This document shows, in pieces, positions 51,376-61,660 of a stretch of 64,000 nt of DNA. Position numbers and translations under genes: made by a program. Source of the DNA: Phymatolithon calcareum (Eukaryota > Rhodophyta > Florideophyceae > Hapalidiales); assembly GCA_977006965.1 (NCBI GenBank), contig OZ345355.1:3038001-3102000 (forward strand). Reading direction: 5' to 3'. The notes beneath the pieces were generated by a model that was given only the letters and a program-made list of their open reading frames with translations, was not told the DNA's origin and did no database searches. Within the stretch, counting starts at the first letter, position 1. Each line of letters begins with the position of its first letter.

Positions 51376-51793
51376 TAGGGATGGCCCTCCCGAAAGGGCC
51401 CCTCCCCGAAATGGGCCCTTTTTTACCTCAAAGAGGGGATTTTGCCCTCTCCCTCGCGCCAAGTAGAGGGCCCCTTTCGGGCTTATGATATTCTTACGAC
51501 AACGAAGTGCTTATGATATTAGAATATGGACAGAATTGTACAGTATACAGAAACGTGGACGCAGCATTAGCTTCATGGCATGAGGGCTACGGATTCAGGA
51601 CGAGAAATCAACCTGCCAGTGCTTCTGACGTATGATACTGATGTCTGATGAAACAATCCTCTCCAGTTTCGGGCTTTTCGGGGCCCGAAATCAGGTCTGT
51701 AATGAGGGTCAAAGAGGGCCCTCCCCTCTAGAGGGCCACTGATAGAGGGCAAGTACGGCCCTCCGGGCCAATGTTTCGGGAGAGCCATCCCTA
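51376..51793. mobile_element. hAT-like MITE, 418 bp, perfect 8 bp TSD, GGGCCC-rich
   Basis: Left end TAGGGATGGCCCTCCCGAAA; right end on the minus strand TAGGGATGGCTCTCCCGAAA, one mismatch in 20. AGTAGAGG flanks both sides (51368-51375 and 51794-51801). TIR and 8 bp duplication fit a non-autonomous hAT element of a different family from those at 2804 and 25274. Both halves are full of GGGCCCT/AGAGGGCCC blocks, giving extra internal inverted repeats. No coding capacity. Confidence 0.85.
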
Positions 51794-51805
51794 AGTAGAG
51801 GACTA

Positions 51806-52330
51806 GAGTCGATCCTCGATTTTTGCATAGGCAATGTCAGCTACCCTGATATTCAAAAATCGAGGTTATTCACGTATCGAAGTCGTATCATAGCGAAATT
51901 AAAAAATTACAGCTCAAGATTACAATTTATATCAATTTTGAAGAAGCTGTGCTGTACCAGGGGATAGTAATATTACTATCCCCTGGCTGTACCACATTGG
52001 GAATCCAGTCGATATTTGTAGGCGGAACAGCGTCATTGAGCATTTCCCTGGCTGAGCTGCACATCGCAATTGTTCACGCGCTTCAAGCTGCCCAAGGGAC
52101 TCCTGTCATAGAAAGTCCACAATGGTGGACGCTGAATACAGGAGGTCTAAAAATAATCAAAAAATAGCCTTTCGGTTTGAGGCTATGAGTTTAGATATTC
52201 TATATTCGAGTATTCAGTAATCCTTTATTTTCGTTAACATTTAAGTCGAAACCGACCTGGGACAGGTATTCTGTATTCAAAAAATCGAGGTTATTCAAAA
52301 ATCGGAGATGCAAAAATCGAGGATCGACTG
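51806..52330. mobile_element. Pogo/Tc1-like MITE, 525 bp, TA target
   Basis: AGTCGATCCTCGATTTTTGC at 51807 is matched by its exact reverse complement ending at 52329; the inverted repeat is 22 bases. TA lies outside both ends (51804-51805 and 52331-52332). Subterminal ATTCAAAAAATCGAGGTTATTC-type repeats occur near 51852 and 52276. TIR style and TA duplication suggest the Tc1/mariner-pogo group. It has no transposase. A 72-codon plus-strand frame (51949-52167) crosses the central palindrome; no domain recognised. Confidence 0.75.
51957..51986. repeat. Perfect 30 bp palindrome centred on TAATATTAC
   Basis: Arms CCAGGGGATAGTAAT and its exact complement ATTACTATCCCCTGG. The apex contains the nonanucleotide TAATATTAC, which in geminiviruses and relatives is the nicking site in the origin stem-loop. 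Here no Rep gene is recognised nearby, and an AT palindrome can produce this word by chance. Confidence 0.9.
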
Positions 52331-52332
52331 TA

Positions 52333-53069
52333 TAGTAACGTTGAGGGCATTTGAAGATAAAGCAAAATCTGCTCAACTCTTCCCTTTCTCCACAATTGTT
52401 TCACTAGCCGTGTCCGATGCAGCGTTGCCTATTTTCCGAAGAGTTTTGACAAGACATCTATTCAATTTTAACAGCTGCTTGATTGTGTTGGGCGTGATGC
52501 ATAGAAAATATTCATACACTGGCATGGCAAAGGAAGAGGCATGTTCCCTTTCGTATCCCTCCTAGTCATTTCGAGTGCGCTCATGAGCCCGACCTTTACT
52601 ATTCATGGTGTGAGGTGGAGCACTTATTCCAATCTTGAATCTACGAATGCTCGTTTCGTGGTTCAAAAGGTGGTCGACAACTCATGTGCAATACTCCGAC
52701 GCTGTCGCTAAAATCGGTTGACGGATAAATTGATACATTATCATATCATATTGTGGTGTGAATAACTCTAAATTAAAAGTGCGGAATCACGCGTGATTCT
52801 GCACGAATTGTCCACGTGTCCCACACTTTTTCTGTAATGAAAAACCTGTACGTACGGGGCATACGTGTAATCCCAGATTGGGAGATTGCGAATGATGCAC
52901 TCGAAAACTTGCCACGGGTGCGGAGCAGCGTGCAAACGTGGTGCCGTGGAATCATTAGTCCCGCACACCAGCGCTTCACCCACATTTCGTATGATCCGTG
53001 AGGGATGCGTACCCAAAACAGTGCCTCGCACACCGGGAGCAACCATCCGTTGCGCCGGCGCGCTCTGCA
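52333..53069. other. Upstream region of the LRR gene; no gene seen
   Basis: The LRR frame is open from about 52998 (with GTG) to the first ATG at 53070. No clear TATA box. A short inverted repeat GAATCACGCGTGATTC lies at 52784-52799. Confidence 0.35.
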
Positions 53070-54992
53070 ATGGGCAATCTCTACAGCGTGAGCCGCAAAG
53101 TGGGCGCCAGTCCGTCAGCCGCCGGTTGTCCGGCCGGCTCGGCCCCGGAAGCCATCCTCGTCGCCCCGTCCGTTAGCGACATTCCTCGTCTTGGCCCTGC
53201 GCTCGCGGCGCAACTTGCGCGTTCGGAAGGCGCGGTCTCGCATCTCGACGCCGCACGCTCGCTTCCAGCGCCGGTTGTCGAGGCGTTCTTGCGCGCCGCT
53301 GTGGTGCATTGTGCCGCTCATCCGGCCGTCGGCGGTGCTGCAGCTCGGGCCGTCGCGTTGACGCCTAGTCCGCGCACGGAGGTTGTTTTGCCGCGCGAAG
53401 CACCGGGGCATCATAGGATGAAGGAATATCCGGTTGATGGACGAAGATGGCCGCCTGCACGTGCAAGACGACGCACGGAAATGGATAGGGAGAATGGAGA
53501 TTCTATGCGCATGTCGGGAAGTGCGAGTGCTACGCCGAGTCCGCGGAGTGTGGCGCATAATGCTGAACGAAATGTGGCGGGCTTTGTTTCCGAACTTAGA
53601 CTCGGGGGAATGGAACGGGTTCTGGCGTTGAAGAGACTGTCACTTGCAGGGTGTCAGGGGGCTACTGATGAAGGGCTTGCACTTATTCTGCGGGTGACGC
53701 AGTTGACGATACTCGATCTTGAGCAATGTGTGGCAGTGTCGGACGCGGGATTGGAGGCCGTGGCGATGCAAGAGGGGTTGCGTGAACTCAGTTTGGTGAG
53801 CTGCAAACGTGTTGGTGATGATGGAGTGGCACGTTTGGCACGGTTGCGAAATTTACGCGTGATCAGTTTGGCTAGATGTCCAAGAATATCCGACGATGGG
53901 TTGGTTCATGGGTTGCGTAATTGGCGGAAATTGAGAGTATTGAGCGTTGCGTTCTGTCACAAGGTTACTGGTAAGAGTTTGGCGTTGGTGAAAGGGTGTC
54001 CCAGTCTTGTTTATTTAGACGTACGGTCGACTCGACCGGGGTCGACGCTGTGGGGCGCCGTATGCATGCTGAGTGAACTGCGAGCGCTCGTGGCAAGTCA
54101 TACGGACGTGGTGGATGAAGGGTCGGACAAGCTAGCGTATTTGGAGGAATTACGCCATTTGGACGTGGAGGGAACGAAGGTCAGAGATGGAGTTTTACGA
54201 GCGGTGAGCGGGTTGCGAAACATGGAAACACTCAACTTGGGTTATACATTTGTAAGCGAAATCGGGGTGACCAAGTATGTGACAAAATTGGCACGAAGTT
54301 TACGCTGGCTCAACCTTGACGACACAGAGGTTGGAGATTATGCCGCGGAGCGACTCGGTGTATTGACGGAACTGCGCAGTCTCAACCTCGCCGACACATC
54401 GGTCACGAGCTTTGGTGTCGCAGGGGTGTCCGGATTGCGCGAGTTGCGCAGTCTCAATCTGTGTTTCACAGGTGTGACGGACACGGGGTTGCGCAGTTTA
54501 CGAAAATTGACGAAATTGCAAGTGCTCGCCCTGGATGGTGAGAATGTCGGCGATGAGGGCGTGCGCCATCTGAGCGCCCTCGTTGAGCTTCGCGAACTCG
54601 AACTGTACGGCGCAAATGTGACGGATCTCGGACTGGCCTGTATGGCTGAGTTGCAAGAATTGCGCGTGCTGGAGCTGTGTCTGGCGCGTGTGACGGACGA
54701 AGGCGCCGGACATATAGCGCTGTTGCGTAAAATGCGCATACTCAACCTGAGTCAGAATCGACTCGGTACCCAAGGTGTGTGCAAGTTGCTAGCTGGATTA
54801 CGTGAACTAGAGACGCTGAACATTGCGTACAATCGTGATGTGGACGACGGAATTGTCGACTCTGTATGTACGCATCCGTGCATTACTTCGATTTGTGTGC
54901 AGGGGACGAAACCAGGACTGAAATTGTCGCGCATACGGGAGGCAGGCATTATTGTGCCGTGTGATGATGAGGCACATCCGAGTGTGAGGTAG
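53070..54992 (+). CDS. Leucine-rich-repeat protein with lipidation-type N-terminus
   Basis: 640 residues from ATG 53070. N-terminus MGNLYSVSRK has Gly-2 and Ser-6, an N-myristoylation pattern, and shares MGNL with the F-box protein at 39595. A ~185-residue Ala/Arg-rich low-complexity part follows. From about 186 to 625 there is a continuous LRR array: first Cys-containing repeats (LKRLSLAGCQGATDEGLALI, LRELSLVSCKRVGDDGVARL), then shorter GALA-type repeats (LRSLNLADTSVTSFGVAGVS, LRELELYGANVTDLGLACMA). This is the AMN1/FBXL class that usually reads substrates or partners, but I see no F-box. No signal peptide or membrane segment. Single exon. Convergent with the WD40 gene. Confidence 0.85.
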   Translation: MGNLYSVSRKVGASPSAAGCPAGSAPEAILVAPSVSDIPRLGPALAAQLARSEGAVSHLDAARSLPAPVVEAFLRAAVVHCAAHPAVGGAAARAVALTPSPRTEVVLPREAPGHHRMKEYPVDGRRWPPARARRRTEMDRENGDSMRMSGSASATPSPRSVAHNAERNVAGFVSELRLGGMERVLALKRLSLAGCQGATDEGLALILRVTQLTILDLEQCVAVSDAGLEAVAMQEGLRELSLVSCKRVGDDGVARLARLRNLRVISLARCPRISDDGLVHGLRNWRKLRVLSVAFCHKVTGKSLALVKGCPSLVYLDVRSTRPGSTLWGAVCMLSELRALVASHTDVVDEGSDKLAYLEELRHLDVEGTKVRDGVLRAVSGLRNMETLNLGYTFVSEIGVTKYVTKLARSLRWLNLDDTEVGDYAAERLGVLTELRSLNLADTSVTSFGVAGVSGLRELRSLNLCFTGVTDTGLRSLRKLTKLQVLALDGENVGDEGVRHLSALVELRELELYGANVTDLGLACMAELQELRVLELCLARVTDEGAGHIALLRKMRILNLSQNRLGTQGVCKLLAGLRELETLNIAYNRDVDDGIVDSVCTHPCITSICVQGTKPGLKLSRIREAGIIVPCDDEAHPSVR

Positions 54993-56956
54993 CGGTGGCG
55001 GTGACTGTTCATCCTTCTGATTGTTGTCATTTGGCTTTTTGTTTATTAGGGCACAAATTGTAACATTAGGAAGATGTGTAGTGTGCTATAGATGTATGTG
55101 CGGAAATCGGTTTGCCGCGATGGTCTGAAGTGATGTCGAGGAAGAGGCCGATGGCTGCTGTTTACTGTGTTTAGCAAGCGACTCGAATGTAAACTAGACT
55201 GCAACGTGCTTGATTTTAGCTACATCATCATGATATTTGCGACATGGAGATATTATCACCAGTGGTATCTCCCCTTGTGTTTTTGTGTGTGTGTGCAGAT
55301 CCACACCCACGCCCATCGAAAGCAGAGGCCAAGATTCTACAGTGACAGTGGTGGAACGTTGGACTGCGAGAATTGAAGGTCGAGGGTAATGATTAAACCC
55401 TGACCGTTCATGGAAATCAGGTGCCTCTCGATCGCTCATTGAGCCGATCGATGGTCAGAAGATGGGATCATCAATCCGACACTGATGCGACCATCGGTCT
55501 CTCGAAGGGATCGTTTATATTTGCCTGAAAAAACAGTCGAAAAAGCGATTGCCGATGATAATGTAGTAAGTACGCCCAAAGGTGACAGCAGAAATCGGCG
55601 CTACAAACTAGATTGGACTAGTCTCAAGGTCGATAAAGAGTCTGCTAAATTTAAGACCCATCTTGCAACATGTCTGGGCAAGCGAGAAAATGTAACGCAC
55701 TAAAGATGATGATTCAATTTGGTCATGCCATTGAAAAAATGGCGACCAGTGGCTCGTAGCGTCAGAATATTGTCCAAGTGTTGAGTATGTTCCGCAATTC
55801 AGGATGTGATGCATGTACTGCAAGTGCTTGTCAGAGGCACAGAAATTGTCCTCTACACGGAAGATACGGACCAAGTCGTACTGCAAACTGAAACAAAGCG
55901 TGAACGCATCATGTCGGTGCGGAGCAGATGGGCACCGAAATGCAATGTTTCTTCGTTCGCCTCTCTTTTTCTCCATATCACTGGTCCCCAATGACGTGTA
56001 TGCAGAAAAGCGGACATTGCACAGATATTCGTTATCCGTCATACGTGCGCAATCAGCTGCGACACAACAATTTACCGTAGCCATTCACTCTAGCATTCCC
56101 TCAACTGGGATGAGCAGAGACGGAAATTGTATGTTTTTTTATTTTACAAGCCCTCAACGGCAGCTCACGCCGACAACAGAGCAGCTAGGATCCCGGTAAC
56201 TATCCTGTGTAACAATTACGTTTCCTAATCACAATTGCGTCACTCTTCTCCTTCTTCTCCAACTCTAGTAACCATCACCTGCAAAGCTCTTCTTCTTCTC
56301 CGTAGTAAACAGTGCCAAGTAGGCAGTAAAACTTGGCCGCGCAAAATCTTTAAAACTTTTATGGGGGGCTCTTAAACAGCAGCCCGTTCGGGGGGGGGAC
56401 AAGTTGAAGCCACCTTTAGGGTGCTCCTTGCGACGCGACGGTGGCGGCGGCAATCGATCCCACGGACTACTGGGATGAGCATGAGCATTGCAGTTGCACA
56501 ATGGAGTTCAACACACTAGTTTCGCATTACATGTCTAAAGTTTGCCATTTTTCAATCTTTACCTCTCTTTCTTTCTTTACTGCGGGATTTCTCGAAGCTG
56601 ATGGAACAACTCCGCATCCTTACGGCTCTAGTAGACCTTAACAGATACGAGTGGTACTTGATGTCACAACAGCTGTCCAAGCTGCACAAGGTGCAGACCA
56701 TGGTCCAGCTTAACATCCATATCGCTACGCAGCCAATCTTCCTTCGCCGTCCTTCAAAGGGATGCCCGGGTTGGAAACCATTTAGGACGTTCACGGTAGC
56801 TAATCATCTCTCTGCCTTCTTTCATTTCCTTCTGTCTTCTCAAATCTTTACCTACTATTGTTCAACCCTACACTATTCCTACTCTCCCAAGAGCCGACCG
56901 ACCTGCCGCCCTAATCCCTACCCTACAAACTAAAACCAGCACCACATCCCCTGATG
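54993..56956. other. Convergent intergenic region; no convincing gene
   Basis: Only short frames. GT/CA-rich and TTC-rich tracts are present (about 55280-55310, 56270-56300). A 110-codon plus-strand frame from ATG 56601 has no motif and ends in a Pro/Tyr-rich low-complexity tail; a 158-codon minus-strand frame at 55608-56084 lacks recognisable features. Confidence 0.35.
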
Positions 56957-58174
56957 CTATCCTCCATCACTCTTCCAATCCGAACTGCCCGCCGATGAAG
57001 TAGGCGACTGTACTTCCCATCTACTTCTCCTCCTCGCACATTTTTCCAAAAACCCCACAACCTGTCTAACAGCCCTGACAAATCTCTCCACCTCCACAAC
57101 AACCTCCCCCTTCCCCACCTCCTTCCCACTCTGTTCCACCGCAAACTCAACAATCTCCTCAATCTCCTCCCTTGGCACATCAGTCGCACAACCACATTTC
57201 GCCACCATAGCCCTAATCCCATCCCTCGCCTCCCCAACCGTCACAACCTTCCTGCCAACAAACCGTCCCCTCGCCATCTCCCCAACATCCTCCCTCCCCC
57301 CTTCCTCCAAGCCCCAAACCCTTACCGTCCGATCAAACGCACAGCTAATAACAAACCCATCCGCAACCGCACAAGCAGTAGGCGGCGCAACATGACCCTC
57401 AAACTTCCTCAACCTCCTCCCATTCCCCACATCCCACATGACAAACCCTCCCACCTCCACCGCCGCCACAACAGTCCGTCCATCCCTCGCCACCGCCACC
57501 GTTGCCGCATGCGGTGCACAATACCCCTCACACTCCATCCTTCCCCCCGTCCTCGCACAATGCACAACAAGCCGCTCCCCATCCGCGACAGCCACGCACT
57601 CCCCCGCTCGATCCATATCGGCTGCAAAATAACCGGTCGCGGGAAAAGAAGCGAGAACACGCCCTTGATTGGATATCAACCGCGCACCACGCGAATGAGG
57701 CGCGAAATATTCAACGCAGATTACACGCGCATCATCGGAGATTGAGACTCGACCGACGCCAAAATCTGTCGTGAGCGTCACGCCGATGCCGACCGCCCAG
57801 TCGACTAGCTCGATGTGACCGCGGTGGCGCGCATGCGAGAAGGTCGCGGCCACCGTGCGCCCGTCGGAGGTTAGGGAGGCGTGCACGCTGTGCGGGGACG
57901 GGGAGGTGGAGCCGAGGACGGAGACCGGGGTGGCGTGGTGGGGATGGAAGAGACGGACTAGACCGTCTACGGAAGCGGTGGCGAGTACGTGACCGGCCGC
58001 GGAGAGAGAGGCGCCGGTTACCGGTGCAGGGTGCGGGAGGTGGATGGGAGGGGAATGGAGATCGGGGGTATGTAGACGGGCGCCGTCGGAGGCGGCGACT
58101 AGGATGGAGGTGGTGGAGGCGGCTACAGACCAGGGGACCCCTTGCACGCGCGTGAAGGTTGATGACGGGTGCAT
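56957..58174 (-). CDS. WD40-repeat protein
   Basis: 405 residues from ATG 58174. About five to six WD-type blades are visible: VTGASLSAAGHVLATASVDG with VRLFHPH, VHASLTSDGRTVAATFSH with IELVDW, ATVAVARDGRTVVAAVEVGG with FVMWDVGNG, and TACAVADGFVISCAFDRTVR with VWGLEEGG. A propeller of this kind is a protein-binding scaffold. The C-terminal ~110 residues are non-WD and helical (EEIEEIVEFAVEQSGKEVGK, VVEVERFVRAVRQVVGFLEK). The partner and pathway cannot be named. GC-rich with strong third-base bias, unlike the repeats. A microsatellite lies 30-80 bases upstream of the start. Confidence 0.8.
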   Translation of the reverse strand: MHPSSTFTRVQGVPWSVAASTTSILVAASDGARLHTPDLHSPPIHLPHPAPVTGASLSAAGHVLATASVDGLVRLFHPHHATPVSVLGSTSPSPHSVHASLTSDGRTVAATFSHARHRGHIELVDWAVGIGVTLTTDFGVGRVSISDDARVICVEYFAPHSRGARLISNQGRVLASFPATGYFAADMDRAGECVAVADGERLVVHCARTGGRMECEGYCAPHAATVAVARDGRTVVAAVEVGGFVMWDVGNGRRLRKFEGHVAPPTACAVADGFVISCAFDRTVRVWGLEEGGREDVGEMARGRFVGRKVVTVGEARDGIRAMVAKCGCATDVPREEIEEIVEFAVEQSGKEVGKGEVVVEVERFVRAVRQVVGFLEKCARRRSRWEVQSPTSSAGSSDWKSDGG

Positions 58175-58204
58175 GTCGGGGTTTCTGGACTGTGGGTTGC
58201 GTTG

Positions 58205-58250
58205 TTTGCTTGCTTGCTTGCTTGCTTCGTGTGTGTGTGTGTGTGTGTGT
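58205..58250. repeat. Microsatellites (GCTT)n and (GT)11
   Basis: About five TTGC/GCTT units (58205-58227) followed by eleven GT units (58229-58250), just upstream of the WD40 gene start, so probably in its 5' UTR or promoter. Confidence 0.95.
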
Positions 58251-61213
58251 TGCAGGTGCGATCAAAATCGCAAAGCGGTTTCGAGACAGATGGACGCGTG
58301 CTGTGGTGGACGTGAGGAAATAAAACTCACTTGGTGATAATACTGGGGGTATACTGTGGTAATACTGTAGCGAAGTAACGCAGGATCGGTCCGCTACCGT
58401 TGTGACCCTCCGCGTGCATTCGACACGAATTGCAGGATGTGCGTGACGCATTAGAAGGGAGATGGCGACGAAACAGTTCTGGAACAAAACAATTGTTTTG
58501 TTCCTTTTTTTCTGTCCGCCAACTTTCGCTGCTTACTGGTTATGCACGGAATGGAATGGAAGACAGTACAGTAAGTGAGGACAGAAGACTTAATTAATTA
58601 TTACCTTCAGTACACGACACCACACGACTACTACTACTACTACTACACGATGTACTGTATTAATACGTCCATATAACGAACGACGTATGTGTACCGCGCG
58701 ACAGAGGACAGAAGAGCATCTTCATAACGACCGTCCCGTCCCGTTCCACCACACAGACAGAACTGCGCAGTAGCCGTTCCCGTCAGTTCACGTTGGTCGT
58801 CGTTTTGAGCGGGGTGCGTCGCGGGTTGGATATTTAGAAAGGTAGATGGCTGCAATGATTGCATCATGGTTGTATGATAGAGGCGAGATTATTTAGTGGC
58901 TGAAAGTAAAAAGGAATTCAAGCGGATGAATGAAATAGTGTCGTATGCGTGACGTTGGCTGTCGGATGTCGCTCGCACTGTGCCGTTCCATGCATGCAGA
59001 TCCCTTCACGGCGAGGCGAGTGGAGTCGAGCGGAGAGTGGAACGGCGTGTAACGAGTGGGTAGGACAGCCAGACAGCCTGATGGTGCGTGCAGGCAGGGC
59101 TGCAAGCAAGATGAGAAATGCTGCGGCAATGCTTTCATGTGATGTGAGCGGTAGGTTGTAGATATGAGGATGCGGCGTTACGACGTGAATTTGAAGAATT
59201 AACTGTCGCTCTGCTCTTCTGCTGTCTGGAATGAAGTTTTTTGAATACTGAGAAGAGATGCATCATCATCACTTTATTGGTGTTGTGATGGAGGCCAACC
59301 AGCCAGTCAGCAGGTAGTGGCATGCAAGGAGAGCTGTGGCTTTATCAATAATCATAAAAGTAGGGACCCGCTCCCGTTGTTGTATTTCGACGGAGGGGTT
59401 CGCCGCCTCTGCTGCAGGAAGGAATGGCACACCGTTCCGCAAAATTCACGATGATGATGAAATTGTGCTCAGTGCTGCTTCTATTGGGACACGATCTACA
59501 AATGAGTGATACTTTGCAGTATTTCCATTTTTAGAAGAGAAAAAATGTTTTCTATCACAGAGGATTGGCAGGTTGCTGGGGACAGACGGACATTTAAGTG
59601 AAGTTCAGTTGGGGAAGAGCCTCCGAGATGGGCAAACACCTCAAGTCAGGTCAGATCCGGTCAGGTCTGATGTGCTCTCCCGCACCTGAATTGGTGCACA
59701 ACAACAACTGTTGATCATCATCATCATCGGCATTCCATACTGCGCCTAATTTATGTACTTTGTTCCACGTGGAACATGCTACAGTAGATGTTTTATACCC
59801 CCTTCCATTGGGGCTTCTCCGCACTCAAAGAGGGAGGCCGTCAATAAGTCCTTCCGAAAAGCTATGAAATAAAGTCGCATCTCACGCTGTCTCCGTGTTT
59901 TCTCTCTCAGTCTGCTAGACTGATGCATGCACCGCTCTGCTTCCACTCCCCGGCCGATGAACCAATACTACATGCATTATGCTATCATACTGTATACAGT
60001 CGATAATACACTAATACTGCAGCCGAAAAAATGTGTACACAGTACACTGTAGCCGTCATCAAGTCACATGCACAAAGTATATACTGTACTGTACTGTACT
60101 CATCATGATCACTGTAACTACACTACTGCGCTACCTAGCGAAGGGCCAGCAAGTGCGAGGTGGAATGCCGCATAATGCCTCATGATACTCTCGGTATTTA
60201 ATCACTACGGGCCCTTGTTAAGGAAGATGCTCACTCGCTCGTTTCATCAATATTGACTAGACCAAGCTGTTTTCTGTGTTGGGACAAAGCAGGTAGATAT
60301 CCATCATTCCGCGAATCTGAAACTCCATTGTCGATTTATTCACAGCCTGAAATAACGCCCGCCCCCACCCCGCTTCTTTCTTTGACACCATGCCAGGATT
60401 TACTTTCTGCTTCCATTTGTAACTATGCCGTCTTGCGCTGAACGAGAACCTTTGCCCAAATTGGGTCTATCCTCCTCTTATTGCAGACACTCACTCCTCC
60501 GCTGACAGATCCGCTTTTCGCACGAACTGAGGACATGAACAGGTCTACACACCATTCACTGTGCCCTCCATAGCCGTCCCAATTAACCGCCGCTAATTCA
60601 GTACGGAGAGTGCACATTCGCTTATAAATAATCCCACTCTCTCTCTCTTTCTCTGTCTCGCTTATAAAAATGCGCTCTCAGATGTTGTTGTTAAAGTGCA
60701 CTACTACTGTACACTACTGTACGGAATATGTCTTTGACCAGATCTGCTGTCCTGTCGTTCAAACCTTGACCTTTGCGGAAGAGTCGTATAAAGTTCTCTG
60801 AAAACGTTCAACTACACTATAAGAACTGCCCTTCCGCTCTCGTGTAAACCAGCACACTGTACACTACACTACAGTACTGTATTGCTCCTTTCCACCTTCT
60901 TACTGCCTTCAGTTGTGATCACATCTTCACATGCAAACCTCCGCCCACCCTTTTCATCACATCACAAACCCTCCCTCGATTACAGCCTGCGTGCAGTGTA
61001 ACCGAATTGCACTACACACCCTCTCGCAACAAACTTCCCAACACACCCGTCCGTCATATCCAATCACTACGTCGCCGTCCCGTCCCGGTCGGTTCTGTAA
61101 AACCCTTGCCACAATTCGGGGCTCTTTTACACACTCCCCTCAGTCTGCGCACGAACGCAAGTATTACTCGCCACGTCGCCTGCGACAAGCCCCTGTTTTC
61201 CGCCGAGACAGAC
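58251..61213. other. Low-complexity intergenic region
   Basis: No gene recognised in about 3 kb. Contains (CTA)n at about 58627-58646, (CAT)n near 59717-59728, CTGTA-type repeats near 60079-60100 and many scattered TACTGTA words. AT/GC balance varies quickly. ATAATACTGGGGGTATACTG near 58337 and similar words have no clear structure. Confidence 0.4.
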
Positions 61214-61660
61214 ATGTCCTCCCCGCACTACTACTACACGATTCCCCCGATCGAGCTTGCGCGCGAGGGAGTGGGGAAAAATCTTTTCGTCAATGCAATT
61301 CCCGCTTTCGATCGTTCAAACGCAATGCAAACAGACATTCAATTCGGGTCATTGCCGTATTCCACGGACAGCGGGGCACCTGTCACGCTGCATCGCTGTC
61401 CTGTGTCGCGCCGCGCATTGCGCACAATGGCGCTTCCAGCAGGCTGCGCTGCGCTTTTGTATAATCGGTTGTTACGCTCACTTACTGGTGCGCGTGGAAG
61501 AGGAGCAAGCAAGCAAGCTTGTTGGGTGAGCTATTTGCACGCTGTTTCGTCACCAGGGGCAAAGCTCATGATGAGCGTAATGGAAGGGAGTAGTTTAGGC
61601 AGTGTCTTTCATTCTTGTAGACTCCACCTCTTTCGACAGTTTCAGCCCACATTGTTCTAA
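61214..61660 (+). CDS. Hypothetical small protein
   Basis: ATG 61214 opens 148 codons. The first ~80 residues read plausibly (MSSPHYYYTIPPIELAREGV, NLFVNAIPAFDRSNAMQTDI); the rest becomes repetitive (ARGRGASKQA) and may be read-through of a non-coding part or an unspliced intron. No known motif. The frame is also open upstream without ATG. I am unsure that it is a gene. Confidence 0.3.
   Translation: MSSPHYYYTIPPIELAREGVGKNLFVNAIPAFDRSNAMQTDIQFGSLPYSTDSGAPVTLHRCPVSRRALRTMALPAGCAALLYNRLLRSLTGARGRGASKQACWVSYLHAVSSPGAKLMMSVMEGSSLGSVFHSCRLHLFRQFQPTLF

Noticed and set aside
51949-52167. 72-codon frame over the TAATATTAC palindrome as a viral Rep gene
   Set aside because: No rolling-circle motif (HUH, Tyr motif, Walker A) is visible, and it lacks an ATG start.
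57392-58487. Several plus- and minus-strand frames overlapping the WD40 gene
   Set aside because: They are shadows of the GC-biased WD40 frame and show only Arg/His/Pro-rich low-complexity text.
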